Below, one piece after another: positions 23,528 through 33,183 of a stretch of DNA of 64,000 bases. Made by a program: the position numbers and the translations under genes. The stretch is from Streptomyces sp. GESEQ-4. Its GTDB lineage: Bacteria > Actinomycetota > Actinomycetes > Streptomycetales > Streptomycetaceae. Location: NCBI RefSeq assembly GCF_017948455.1, contig NZ_JAFFSU010000017.1:62001-126000 (forward strand). Reading direction: 5' to 3'. Numbering within the stretch: position 1 is the stretch's first letter; each line of letters begins with the position of its first letter. The notes below the pieces were generated by a model. That model saw only the letters and a list, made by a program, of their open reading frames with translations, ran no database searches and had not been told where the DNA came from.

Positions 23528-24928
23528 GTGACTATTCGCCTGTACGACACCAACGCCCGGCAGATCCGTGACTTCACCCCGCTCACGCCGGGCTGTGTCT
23601 CGATCTACCTGTGTGGCGCCACCGTGCAGGCCGCACCGCACATCGGACACGTCCGCTCCTACCTGAACTTCGACATCCTGCGCCGCTGGTTCCAGTACCG
23701 CGGCTACGAGGTCACGTTCATCCGCAACGTCACCGACATCGACGACAAGATCATCGCCAAGGCCGCCGACCAGGGCCGCCCCTGGTGGTCCATCGGGTAC
23801 GAGAACGAGCGCGCGTTCAACGACGGCTACAACGCCCTCGGTTGCCTGCCGCCCACGTACGAGCCCCGCGCCACCGGCCACATCACCGAGATGGTCGAGA
23901 TGATGCGCGGCCTCATCGAGCGCGGACACGCCTACGAGGCCGACGGCAACGTCTACTTCGACGTTCGGTCGTTCCCGGAGTACCTCCAGCTGTCGAACCA
24001 GGAGCTGGACAACCTGCTCCAGCCCTCCGGCGAGGGCGAGACCGGCAAGCGGGACCAGCGTGACTTCGCCATGTGGAAGGCGGCGAAGCCCGGCGAGCCG
24101 AGCTGGGAGACGCCTTGGGGCCGTGGCCGCCCCGGCTGGCACCTCGAGTGCTCCGCCATGGCCCACAAGTACCTCGGCTCCGCCTTCGACATCCACGGCG
24201 GCGGACTCGACCTGATCTTCCCGCACCACGAGAACGAGATCGCCCAGGCCAAGGCCTACGGCGACGAGTTCGCCCGGTACTGGCTGCACAACGCCTGGGT
24301 CACCATGAGCGGCGAGAAGATGTCCAAGTCGCTCGGCAACTCGGTGCTGGTCTCCGAGATGGTCAAGCAGTGGCGGCCCATCGTCCTGCGCTACTACCTC
24401 GGCACCCCGCACTACCGCTCGATGATCGAGTACAGCGAGGAGGCCCTGCGCGAGGCCGAGTCGGCGTTCGCGCGGATCGAGGGCTTCGTGCAGCGCGTGG
24501 TCGACCTGGCCGGGGGAGCCGTAGACCCCGCTCCCGAGGTGCCGCTCGCCTTCGCCGAGGCGATGGACGACGACCTGGGCGTCCCGCAGGCGCTCGCCGT
24601 CATCCACACCACGGTCCGGCAGGGCAACTCGGCGCTCGCGGCCGACGACAAGGAAGCCGCCGTGGCCCGCCTCGCCGAGGTCCGCGCCATGCTCGACGTC
24701 CTCGGCCTGGATCCGCTCGACCCGCACTGGGCCGGGGAGAGCGACCGGGGCGAAGATCTGCACGGCGTTGTCGACAGCCTCGTACGCCTGGTCCTCGACC
24801 AGCGTGAAGCGGCCCGCTCCCGCAAGGACTGGGCCACCGCCGACGCCATCCGCGACCAGCTCAACCAGTCGGGTCTGGTCATCGAGGACAGCCCGACGGG
24901 CCCGCGCTGGACGCTCGGTCCGCGCTGA
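23528..24928 (+). CDS. cysS: cysteinyl-tRNA synthetase
   Basis: A 466-residue class I synthetase. LCGATVQAAPHIGHVRSYLN carries the zinc Cys and the HIGH signature. VTDIDDKIIAKA and GWHLECSAMAHKYLG (zinc ligands) follow, then IHGGGLDLIFPHHENEIAQ, KMSKSLGNSV (KMSKS loop) and a C-terminal helical DALR-type domain. The length and intact KMSKS argue for CysS, not the related mycothiol ligase MshC. GTG at 23528 is preferred because it is where the conserved MTIRLYDTNARQ begins. It charges tRNA-Cys in the cytosol. Confidence 0.97.
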   Translation: MTIRLYDTNARQIRDFTPLTPGCVSIYLCGATVQAAPHIGHVRSYLNFDILRRWFQYRGYEVTFIRNVTDIDDKIIAKAADQGRPWWSIGYENERAFNDGYNALGCLPPTYEPRATGHITEMVEMMRGLIERGHAYEADGNVYFDVRSFPEYLQLSNQELDNLLQPSGEGETGKRDQRDFAMWKAAKPGEPSWETPWGRGRPGWHLECSAMAHKYLGSAFDIHGGGLDLIFPHHENEIAQAKAYGDEFARYWLHNAWVTMSGEKMSKSLGNSVLVSEMVKQWRPIVLRYYLGTPHYRSMIEYSEEALREAESAFARIEGFVQRVVDLAGGAVDPAPEVPLAFAEAMDDDLGVPQALAVIHTTVRQGNSALAADDKEAAVARLAEVRAMLDVLGLDPLDPHWAGESDRGEDLHGVVDSLVRLVLDQREAARSRKDWATADAIRDQLNQSGLVIEDSPTGPRWTLGPR

Positions 24929-24944
24929 GCCTTTCTTGATCGAT

Positions 24945-24972
24945 TGTGCCGCCCGGCCGTCCGGGCGGCACA
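24945..24972 (+). terminator. hairpin after cysS
   Basis: A perfect 12-bp stem TGTGCCGCCCGG / CCGGGCGGCACA with a CCGT loop, 17 bp after the cysS stop. There is no U-tract, as is often so in Streptomyces. Confidence 0.7.
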
Positions 24973-25028
24973 CTGCATAGACGCACATACGCATGCTCCG
25001 GCGTGCCCCGAGAACAGACAGGTAGGTC

Positions 25029-25970
25029 ATGGCAGCCAACAACCGCCGCATGTCCGGCAAGAAGGGCGCGCAGGTCGGCAGTGGCGGCCAGCGGCGCCGG
25101 GGCCTGGAAGGCAAGGGCCCCACCCCGCCCGCCGAGATGCGCAAGGGACACAAGAAGAACCGCGTCGCCACCGCCAAGGCGAAGCAGTCGGTACGGCGTC
25201 CCGCGCCCCGCGGCCGTGGCGGCAAGTCGGCGTCCGAGCTGGTCGTCGGCCGCAACCCCGTCTACGAGGCGCTGCGCGAGGGCGTGCCCGCCACCACGCT
25301 GTACGTCCAGCAGTTCATCGACAACGACGAGCGCGTCCGCGAGGCACTCCAGCTCGCGGCCGAGCGCGGCGGCATCCACCTCATGGAGGCGCCGCGCCCC
25401 GAGCTGGACCGCATGACCAACGGACTCAACCACCAGGGCCTGGTCCTCCAGGTCCCGCCGTACGAGTACGCCCACCCCGAGGACCTCGCCGCCGCGGCCG
25501 CCGACGCGGGCGTGGACCCGCTCATCGTCGCCCTCGACGGCGTGACCGACCCGCGCAACCTCGGTGCCGTCGTCCGCTCCGTCTCCGCCTTCGGCGGCCA
25601 CGGCGTCGTCGTACCGGAGCGCCGCGCGGCCGGCATGACCGCAGGAGCCTGGAAGACGTCCGCAGGCACCGCCGCCCGCACCCCGGTCGCCCGCGCCACG
25701 AACCTCACCCGCGCCCTGGAGTCGTACAAGAAGGCGGGCATCGCGGTCGTCGGCCTCGCCGCCGACGGCGAGGTGGAGATCGGCGAGCTGGACGCCCTCG
25801 GCGGCCCGGTCGTCATCGTCGTCGGCAGCGAGGGCAAGGGCCTGTCCCGACTCGTCGGCGAAACCTGCGACTTCCGCGTACGGATCCCGATGCCGGGCGG
25901 CGCCGAATCGCTCAACGCCGGTGTGGCGGCGGGCATCGTGCTGTACGAGGCGGCCCGGCGCCGGGTCTGA
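25029..25970 (+). CDS. rlmB: 23S rRNA 2'-O-methyltransferase, RlmB/TrmH family
   Basis: A 313-residue SPOUT methyltransferase. A Lys/Arg-rich N-terminal tail (1-65) likely contacts rRNA. The substrate-binding domain (70-145) starts VVGRNPVYEALREG. The SPOUT domain has motif 1 LDGVTDPRNLGAVVRSVSAF, motif 2 VVIVVGSEGKGLSRLV and motif 3 RIPMPGGAESLNAGVAAGI, which form the SAM-binding knot. Related enzymes methylate G2251 of 23S rRNA. Position next to cysS is standard in actinobacteria. Azole- or thiostrepton-resistance methyltransferases share the fold, but this context is housekeeping. Confidence 0.93.
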   Translation: MAANNRRMSGKKGAQVGSGGQRRRGLEGKGPTPPAEMRKGHKKNRVATAKAKQSVRRPAPRGRGGKSASELVVGRNPVYEALREGVPATTLYVQQFIDNDERVREALQLAAERGGIHLMEAPRPELDRMTNGLNHQGLVLQVPPYEYAHPEDLAAAAADAGVDPLIVALDGVTDPRNLGAVVRSVSAFGGHGVVVPERRAAGMTAGAWKTSAGTAARTPVARATNLTRALESYKKAGIAVVGLAADGEVEIGELDALGGPVVIVVGSEGKGLSRLVGETCDFRVRIPMPGGAESLNAGVAAGIVLYEAARRRV

Positions 25971-26087
25971 ACACCCGTTCACGGGCTCGCCCGTGCGGGG
26001 TAATCCCGGCGTCCAGGACAAGCTTGACGCGGTCCGGACACTTCCGGCGAGTCAAAGCAGTGTCCTAACTCCATGTCACTCGGTTAG

Positions 26088-27731
26088 TTGAGTGTGGACA
26101 CCAGAACACCCCGCACACCCACGGGGGACCGCTCGTCGGGATACGACGACGCTCCCGCGCTGAGCATGGTGAAGGTGCCGAGCGATCCGGCGCAGGTCAT
26201 CGTCAATCATGTGAGCTTCCGCGTGCAGTTGGGAGCCTCGACCCGGCGGACTCAGTCCCCGCGGGTCGCACGGCACTTGCGCGCCACCGAGGACACCGCC
26301 CGGATCCCCGCCGCCTCCGCCCCGGGCACCCGCCGCCGCGCCCCCGTCGTCTGGAGCGGGAAGTCCGACCCGGACGACACCGGCGCGCACCGGCTGCTCC
26401 AGGCGGTGCGCGGCGGCAGCGTCCGGCACGGCGAGGAGCCCGTCTCCGACGCCGCGGGAGCCACCCAGGTCATCCCGCGCATCGACGAGGGCGGCTACGG
26501 GCAGGGCTACGGCGACGACCTCACGGAGCAGACCCTCGAAACCCCGCTCGTCGGCGCCCAGCGCGGCAGCCCCGACGCCGGCGAGACCCGGCTCCTGCCC
26601 CAGATGCGCTCGGCCGGCAGCGCCTACGACGAACCCGCCTACCAGCGCGAGCGGTTCGACGAGGACCATGGCTACGAGGACGACGACGAGTCGGACACTG
26701 ACGCGCCGAACAAGCGCCACGGCGACGACCCGGCCCGGCACGCCTACTACCCCGGCCGCCGGATGAACCTCGGCGTCGTCCTGCTCCCGCTGCGCATCTT
26801 CCTCGGCTTCATCTCCATCTACGCCGGCATGGGCAAGCTCTGCGACCCCGTCTACTTCGACGGCGGCAAACGCGGCTCCATGACCAAGTGGCTCAACACC
26901 CTGCACCCGTGGGAAGTCGCCGAGCCGCTGCGCCAGTTCGCCCTCGAACACCCCGTGGGCTCCGGCCTGGTCATCGCCTTCTTCCAGGTCATCGTGGGCG
27001 TCCTCACGGTCCTGGGCTGCTGGCAGCGGGTCGCCGCGGTGGTCGGCGCGCTGCTCTCGGCCGCGCTGCTCGTCACCGTCAGCTGGAAGAGCGTCCCCGC
27101 CTACGACGCCCCTGACATCATCTACCTCGCCGCCTGGTCCCCGCTGATCATCGCCGGCGCCCCCGTCTACTCCATCGACGGCCGCCTCGCCGGCGGCGCC
27201 TGGCGCCGCCTCGGCCCCCGCGCCGACATCTGGGAGCTGCGCCAGTACGTCCTGCGCCGCGGTGCCCTCATCGCCACCGTCGTCATCGGCCTCACCCTGC
27301 TCGTCGGCTCCCTGCTCGGCGGCGCCGTCCGCGACGCCGACCGCGTGGTCGTCCCCGGCCCCGGCGAGGCACCCCGCAACGAACTCCCGGGCTCCCCGCT
27401 CCCGCAGAAGCCCGGCACCAGCGCCCAGGAACGCACCCCGAGCGCCTCCAACTCACCCACCCAGGGCGCCACTTCTGGCACGGCCAGCCCCTCCGGCGCC
27501 GCGACCACCCCCGGCGCCACCCGGGACACCGGCACCCTCCCCGGCTCCCCCAGCCAGACCCAGGGCACGGCAGGCCAGGCCCCACCCCAACAGTCCTCCC
27601 CAGCCGACGAGGCCCCCAGCACCACCACGGGCCCCACCTCAGGCGGCACCACCGGCACCCCGGGCGGCACCGGAGGCGGCGGAGACACCACCCCCGAGGA
27701 ACCGGGCTTGGTGGGCGGCCTGTTGGGGTAG
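26088..27731 (+). CDS. DoxX family membrane protein with long flanking tails
   Basis: A 547-residue protein. The first 220 residues are hydrophilic and acidic with no fold I recognise. Residues about 225-410 hold four hydrophobic helices with the DoxX pattern (LRIFLGFISIYAGMGKL, IAFFQVIVGVLTVLGCW, VAAVVGALLSAALL, IIYLAAWSPLIIAGA). A fifth helix follows near 425-445. The final 100 residues are Ser/Thr/Pro/Gly-rich. DoxX proteins act in membrane redox or thiosulfate/oxidative-stress complexes, but this long form has no assigned role. The start is uncertain: TTG at 26088 or GTG at 26094. Confidence 0.85.
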   Translation: MSVDTRTPRTPTGDRSSGYDDAPALSMVKVPSDPAQVIVNHVSFRVQLGASTRRTQSPRVARHLRATEDTARIPAASAPGTRRRAPVVWSGKSDPDDTGAHRLLQAVRGGSVRHGEEPVSDAAGATQVIPRIDEGGYGQGYGDDLTEQTLETPLVGAQRGSPDAGETRLLPQMRSAGSAYDEPAYQRERFDEDHGYEDDDESDTDAPNKRHGDDPARHAYYPGRRMNLGVVLLPLRIFLGFISIYAGMGKLCDPVYFDGGKRGSMTKWLNTLHPWEVAEPLRQFALEHPVGSGLVIAFFQVIVGVLTVLGCWQRVAAVVGALLSAALLVTVSWKSVPAYDAPDIIYLAAWSPLIIAGAPVYSIDGRLAGGAWRRLGPRADIWELRQYVLRRGALIATVVIGLTLLVGSLLGGAVRDADRVVVPGPGEAPRNELPGSPLPQKPGTSAQERTPSASNSPTQGATSGTASPSGAATTPGATRDTGTLPGSPSQTQGTAGQAPPQQSSPADEAPSTTTGPTSGGTTGTPGGTGGGGDTTPEEPGLVGGLLG

Positions 27732-27749
27732 CGAGACAGGCTCACGCGA

Positions 27750-27785
27750 GAAGGGGTCCTGCGCGAAAGTGCGCGGGACCCCTTC
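27750..27785 (+). terminator. terminator after the DoxX gene
   Basis: GAAGGGGTCC and GGACCCCTTC flank a 16-nt centre that has its own GCGC pairing. It lies 19 bp after the stop. Confidence 0.8.
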
Positions 27786-27809
27786 GGCGCACGCGGCCTG
27801 CATGCCGCT

Positions 27810-27853
27810 AGGGGCGCGGGGAACTGCGCGACCAGCCCCACCGGCCTGCAGAC
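27810..27853. repeat. Streptomyces dispersed intergenic repeat, copy 3
   Basis: AGGGGCGCGGGGAACTGCGC, then GACCAGCCCCACCGGCCTGC and AGAC. It is nearly identical to the copy at 3545 over 25 bp. It sits between two convergent genes. Confidence 0.75.
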
Positions 27854-27863
27854 AACCGAAAAC

Positions 27864-28604
27864 CTACGCGCCCCCACCCCGCAGCGAACGCAGTTCCTTC
27901 GCAGCCTCCGTCAAATCCTTCGCCGTATCAATCGCCCGCCAATACGCCCCCTGCGGCAGCGGAAACCCCGCCAACCGCCGCTCCCGAGCCAACCGCGGAA
28001 ACGTCGTCCGCTCGTGATCCCCCCGCTCCGGCAGCATCCCGGCGAACTCGGGAGAGAACACGTACACCCCCGCATTGATCTCGAACGTCGACGGCGGCGC
28101 CTCGATGAAGTCCGTGATGTGACCGAACCCGTCCGTCTGCACCGCCCCCCACGGAATCCGCGGCCGGGCCAGCGCGAGCGTCGCTATGGCGTCCCGCTCG
28201 GCGTGGAAGTCGGCCATGTCACGCAGCGAGAACCGGGTCCAGATGTCGCCGTTGGTGGCGTACCAGTGCTGGTCCGGATGGGGAAGGTGCGCGGCGGCAT
28301 ACTTGAGGCCCCCGCCGCGCCCGAGCGGCTCGGTCTCGACGACGGTCGTGACCCGCACGGGAAGCTCCGCTGACTCCAGCCACTTCTGCAGGACGTCGGC
28401 GAGGTGGCCGCAGCTGACCACCACGTCCGTGACGCCCTCCTCGGCGAGCCAGACAAGCTGATGGCCGATGATCGGCGTCCCCGTACCGGGGATCTCGACC
28501 ATCGGCTTGGGCCGGTCGTCGGTGTAGGGGCGCAGCCGGGAGCCCTGGCCCCCGGCCAGGACGACAGCCTGGACGGGGCGAGACGCGGCGTTCGGATCGG
28601 TCAT
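27864..28604 (-). CDS. sugar-1-phosphate nucleotidylyltransferase
   Basis: A 246-residue NTP_transferase. The signature VVLAGGQGSRLRPYTDDRPK holds the GxGxR nucleotide loop and catalytic Lys. VETEPLGRGGGLKYA and YATNGDIWTRF (metal Asp) follow, then FEINAGVYVFSPEF and AYWRAIDTAKDLTEA. Length and motifs fit glucose- or mannose-1-phosphate nucleotidylyltransferases; the exact sugar and base are not determinable. There is no hexapeptide domain, unlike GlmU. ATG at 28604 has TACAGT 6 nt upstream, so the mRNA is probably leaderless. Confidence 0.93.
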   Translation of the reverse strand: MTDPNAASRPVQAVVLAGGQGSRLRPYTDDRPKPMVEIPGTGTPIIGHQLVWLAEEGVTDVVVSCGHLADVLQKWLESAELPVRVTTVVETEPLGRGGGLKYAAAHLPHPDQHWYATNGDIWTRFSLRDMADFHAERDAIATLALARPRIPWGAVQTDGFGHITDFIEAPPSTFEINAGVYVFSPEFAGMLPERGDHERTTFPRLARERRLAGFPLPQGAYWRAIDTAKDLTEAAKELRSLRGGGA

Positions 28605-28610
28605 GACCGA

Positions 28611-28616
28611 ACTGTA
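28611..28616 (-). promoter_or_regulatory. -10 element of a leaderless promoter (nucleotidyltransferase gene)
   Basis: On the minus strand TACAGT is followed by 6 nt and the ATG at 28604. Positional inference. Confidence 0.45.
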
Positions 28617-28710
28617 CGTCGCGTCCCGCGCCCCTGATTTTGCGCTGCTCGCCTTCGGGGCGCGCCCCTACGGCTCCCCGCGCGCCGCTTCTGGCGGCAA
28701 CCACTGACTC

Positions 28711-29157
28711 TCAGCTGTGCGCCCCCGCGACCCCGGAGGCGAAAGAGGTGTCGCAGACCGGGCGGGAGAAGGACTGGGCCCGGTTCGCGCCGTAGACGCG
28801 GACCGCGGCGCGGCCGAGTTCGCGGGCGAGGGAGGCGCAGTGCTTGGCCAGCGACGGGCGCTCGTTGACCGCCTGTTGGAGGTGGGTGAGCGCGATGCCC
28901 GGGTCCTTCTCCTGGAGTTCGGTCAGGAGCTGCCGGCGCAGCACCTCCTGGGGGGCGCGCTTCTTGGCCGGCGCGGCCAGCTCCTCGGAGGACGCGGTGA
29001 GCACCGAGCTCGAGGAGGTCCCCGACCAGTTGACTCGGGTGACCGCGAGGGTCCCGGAGAGAACCAGGACGACGGGCAGGACGAGGGCGAGGGAGCGGCC
29101 GATCCGGCGGGCGGGGCCCCGGCCGCGTCGCGTCTGTTGAGTAGTGGAGTGCTTCAC
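28711..29157 (-). CDS. membrane-anchored or secreted hypothetical protein
   Basis: A 148-residue protein. An Arg-rich N-terminus (1-22) and one hydrophobic helix (23-42, SLALVLPVVLVLSGTLAV) are followed by an extracytoplasmic domain. The domain has a long helix (residues 65-110) and two Cys (HCASLAREL and RPVCDTSF) that could form a disulfide. I do not recognise the family. ATG at 29157. It is separated from msiK by about 235 bp. Confidence 0.7.
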   Translation of the reverse strand: MKHSTTQQTRRGRGPARRIGRSLALVLPVVLVLSGTLAVTRVNWSGTSSSSVLTASSEELAAPAKKRAPQEVLRRQLLTELQEKDPGIALTHLQQAVNERPSLAKHCASLARELGRAAVRVYGANRAQSFSRPVCDTSFASGVAGAHS

Positions 29158-29295
29158 GCGAGTGAGGGTAGCGTCCGGTAATGATTTGGCGACATTCAGT
29201 CACCGGTTCGGGGGATAGAGAACCGCCTGGAATTGGGTACGGCGTTGACGTACGGCGCTCGAAATGACCGGTCTGCCGGGGTATTTGTCGACAAC

Positions 29296-29332
29296 GAGAA
29301 GGGCCCCTCAGCGCTCTGCGGGGCCCTCTTCG
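29296..29332 (-). terminator. terminator of msiK
   Basis: A GGGCCCC/GGGGCCC stem with a 12-nt centre and a pyrimidine-rich tail on the minus strand, 60 bp after the msiK stop. Confidence 0.7.
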
Positions 29333-29392
29333 TCAACCTGGGTGAATTACCCGGGGTTGTACTTCCTGTCCTCGGCGCGAGCCGTCAGCGCG

Positions 29393-30529
<1,137 letters not shown>

Positions 30530-30639
30530 GGTGAATGGGCCCCCTTCTACCGGCAGGAACGTGCCGGACGATCCGTTGTAGGAAGGTGGTGCCACTACGG
30601 GTGGTTCCGTTGTGGTGTAGTCCACATAAGTGAACTAGG

Positions 30640-31074
30640 TCAGGACGGTACCTGGCGTTCACCTGGTCTGTCAGTACCTGGACCGGTGTGAACTTCGCCG
30701 AAATTTTCGAGGATCTCCGCCGGAGCGTCCCGCAACCCCAGCCGCAGATGCTCCACGTGATAGAGCGCTTGGTCGAGTAATTCGGCCACGTGGTTGTCGT
30801 AGAGCGCGTAGATCACGGACCGTCCGCGCCGCTCGCCCGTCACCAGCCCCAGGTTGCGCAGCAGCCGCAGCTGGTGCGAGCAGGCGGACTGTTCCATGCC
30901 CACGGCGTCCGCGAGCTCGGTGGCCGCGCACGGGCCCTCCTGGAGCCGGGCCAGGATCCGTAGGCGTGACGGGGTGGCGAGGGCCTGCAGCGTGGTGGCC
31001 ACGTCCGCGGCGCCCACGGCTTCGAGGCGTTCCCGTGCCGTGGCAGAGGTCTTGGCGTCCGTTCCGTGGCCCAT
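30640..31074 (-). CDS. ArsR/SmtB-family metalloregulator
   Basis: A 144-residue winged-helix repressor. The HTH is at about 55-85 (TELADAVGMEQSACSHQLRLLRNLGLV), followed by the wing ERRGRSVIYALYDNHV. The C-terminal VAELLDQALYHVEHLRLGL holds His residues on helix alpha-5, the usual site for Zn/Co/Ni in NmtR/CzrA types. It is divergent from a P1B-4 metal-export ATPase with a palindromic operator between. ATG at 31074 is preferred by RBS spacing; 31083 and 31098 are alternatives. Nickel, cobalt or zinc sensing is inferred from the partner. Confidence 0.9.
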   Translation of the reverse strand: MGHGTDAKTSATARERLEAVGAADVATTLQALATPSRLRILARLQEGPCAATELADAVGMEQSACSHQLRLLRNLGLVTGERRGRSVIYALYDNHVAELLDQALYHVEHLRLGLRDAPAEILENFGEVHTGPGTDRPGERQVPS

Positions 31075-31108
31075 GGCCCTCATCCTACGGACGCCCATCC
31101 ATGAACGT

Positions 31109-31124
31109 ATGAATGAGTCTTCAT
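31109..31124. promoter_or_regulatory. ArsR-type operator
   Basis: ATGAA-TGAGTC-TTCAT, a 5-6-5 inverted repeat between the divergent repressor and ATPase genes. It matches the form of ArsR/SmtB sites. Two more ATGAAC-like half sites lie next to it. Confidence 0.6.
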
Positions 31125-31206
31125 CTGATCCTGTACGGTGAAAACAGCGGCGCCTGACTCACGGCTGGCCGCCCCCTCGTCATGCCCTCGTGAAGGACAC
31201 CCGCTC

Positions 31207-33183
31207 ATGCCCTCCACCCTCACCCAGCCGACGGCGGACCGGACCGCGCCGACGCGGCCGCAGGAAGCCGTCCGCCGCCGCACCCGTGTCCTCGCCCTCC
31301 CCGAGGCCCGCTGGGCCGTCGCGGCCACCGCCTTGTTCCTGCTCGCGCTGCCGCTCCAGCTGGCCGGCGCCCCCGCCTGGACCTGGGGCCCGCTCTATGC
31401 CCTGTCGTACGCCACCGGCGGCTGGGAGCCCGGCTGGGAGGGCCTCAAGGCCCTCAGGGACAAGACCCTCGACGTCGACCTGCTGATGATCGTCGCCGCC
31501 CTCGGCGCCGCCTCCATCGGCCAGGTCATGGACGGCGCCCTGCTCATCGTCATCTTCGCCACCTCGGGCGCCCTGGAGGCCCTGGCCACCGCCCGCACCG
31601 CCGACTCGGTCCGCGGCCTGCTCGACCTGGCCCCCGCCACGGCGACCCGCCTCACCTCCGACGGCGGCGAACAGACCGTCGCCGTCGAGGAGTTGACGGT
31701 CGGCGACATCGTCCTCGTACGCCCCGGCGAACGCGTCGGCGCCGACGGCCGCGTGCTCGACGGAGCCAGTGAGGTCGACCAGGCGACCATCACCGGCGAG
31801 CCGCTGCCGGTCGCCAAGGAGCCCGGCGACGAGGTCTTCGCGGGCACCCTCAACGGCACGGGTGCGTTGCGCGTCCGCGTCGAGCGGGACGCCTCCGACT
31901 CCGTGATCGCCAGGATCGTCCGGATGGTCGAGGAGGCCGCCGAGACCAAGGCCCCCACTCAGCTGTTCATCGAGAAGGTCGAACAGCGCTACTCGGTCGG
32001 AATGGTCGCCGCCACCCTCGCCGTCTTCCTCGTCCCGCTCGCCCTCGGCGCCGCGCTCACCGGCTCACTGCTGCGCGCGATGACCTTCATGATCGTCGCT
32101 TCGCCGTGCGCGATCGTTCTTTCCACCATGCCGCCGCTGCTGTCCGCGATCGCCAACGCCGGACGCCACGGCGTCCTGGTCAAGTCGGCGGTGGTGATGG
32201 AACGCCTGGGCCAGGTCGACACCGTCGCCCTCGACAAGACGGGCACCCTCACGGAGGGCACACCGCGCGTCACGGACGTAACCCCGCTGCCGGGTTCCGG
32301 CCTCGACGAATCGGCCCTGCTCACCCTGGCCGCAGCCGCCGAGCACCCCAGCGAACACCCGCTGGCCCGCGCCATCGTGGCCGCGGCCCGCGAGCGCGGC
32401 CTCACGCTGCCGGAGACCGAGGACTTCGACTCCACACCGGGCGTCGGGGTGACCGCCGGGATCGACGGCCGCACCGTCGCCGTGGGCGCCCCCGCGCGCC
32501 TGCTGGACGACACCGGTGACACGGCCGCCCTGGTCGCGCGACTGGAGGACGAGGGCCGTACGGCGGTCCTGGTGACGGTCGACGGCACCCCGGCCGGCGT
32601 GCTGGGCATCGCCGACCGCCTGCGCCCGAACGCGGCGGCCACGATCACCTCCCTCACGGCCCTCACCGGAACCAAGCCCGTGCTGCTCACCGGCGACAAC
32701 CCGCGCGCCGCCGCCCAGCTGGCCGCCGAGGTCGGCATCGACGACGTACGCGCCGGACTGCTCCCGCAGCACAAGGTCGCCGCGGTCAAGGAGTTGGAGG
32801 CCGCGGGCCGCAAGGTGATGGTGGTGGGTGACGGCGTCAACGACGCCCCCGCTCTCGCCGCCGCCCACTCCGGCGTCGCGATGGGGCGCGCGGGTTCGGA
32901 TCTCGCGCTGGAGACGGCGGACGCGGTGATCGTCCGCGACGAACTCGCCACGGTGCCCGCGGTGATCGCCCTCTCGCGCCGGGCGCGGCAGCTGGTGGTG
33001 CAGAACCTGGTGGTCGCCGGGGTGTTCATCGCGGCGCTGGTGACCTGGGACCTGGCGGGGACCCTGCCGCTGCCGCTCGGTGTGCTCGGGCACGAGGGAT
33101 CGACCGTGCTGGTCGGCCTCAACGGTCTGCGGCTGCTGCGGGAGGCTGCGTGGCAGCGGGCGGAGCGTGAGTCGGGGCGCTGA
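31207..33183 (+). CDS. P1B-4-type heavy-metal exporting ATPase (CoaT/CtpD-like)
   Basis: A 658-residue pump with no N-terminal metal-binding domain. It has TGE in ATITGEPLPVAKE, the membrane metal motif SPC (IVASPCAIVLST) instead of CPC, DKTGTLTEG (phospho-Asp), SEHPLARAI and GDGVNDAPALAAA. The last helix carries HEGSTVLVGLNGLRLL. SPC together with HEGxT defines subgroup P1B-4, which exports cobalt, nickel or ferrous iron, not copper. The divergent ArsR repressor and the operator between give metal-induced expression. ATG at 31207 is preferred to the upstream frame. Its end overlaps the convergent acyltransferase gene by 65 bp. Confidence 0.94.
   Translation: MPSTLTQPTADRTAPTRPQEAVRRRTRVLALPEARWAVAATALFLLALPLQLAGAPAWTWGPLYALSYATGGWEPGWEGLKALRDKTLDVDLLMIVAALGAASIGQVMDGALLIVIFATSGALEALATARTADSVRGLLDLAPATATRLTSDGGEQTVAVEELTVGDIVLVRPGERVGADGRVLDGASEVDQATITGEPLPVAKEPGDEVFAGTLNGTGALRVRVERDASDSVIARIVRMVEEAAETKAPTQLFIEKVEQRYSVGMVAATLAVFLVPLALGAALTGSLLRAMTFMIVASPCAIVLSTMPPLLSAIANAGRHGVLVKSAVVMERLGQVDTVALDKTGTLTEGTPRVTDVTPLPGSGLDESALLTLAAAAEHPSEHPLARAIVAAARERGLTLPETEDFDSTPGVGVTAGIDGRTVAVGAPARLLDDTGDTAALVARLEDEGRTAVLVTVDGTPAGVLGIADRLRPNAAATITSLTALTGTKPVLLTGDNPRAAAQLAAEVGIDDVRAGLLPQHKVAAVKELEAAGRKVMVVGDGVNDAPALAAAHSGVAMGRAGSDLALETADAVIVRDELATVPAVIALSRRARQLVVQNLVVAGVFIAALVTWDLAGTLPLPLGVLGHEGSTVLVGLNGLRLLREAAWQRAERESGR

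Noticed and set aside
23528..24928. mshC (mycothiol ligase) instead of cysS
   Set aside because: Length of 466 residues and the intact KMSKSLGN favour cysteinyl-tRNA synthetase; the neighbours ispF and rlmB fit this as well.
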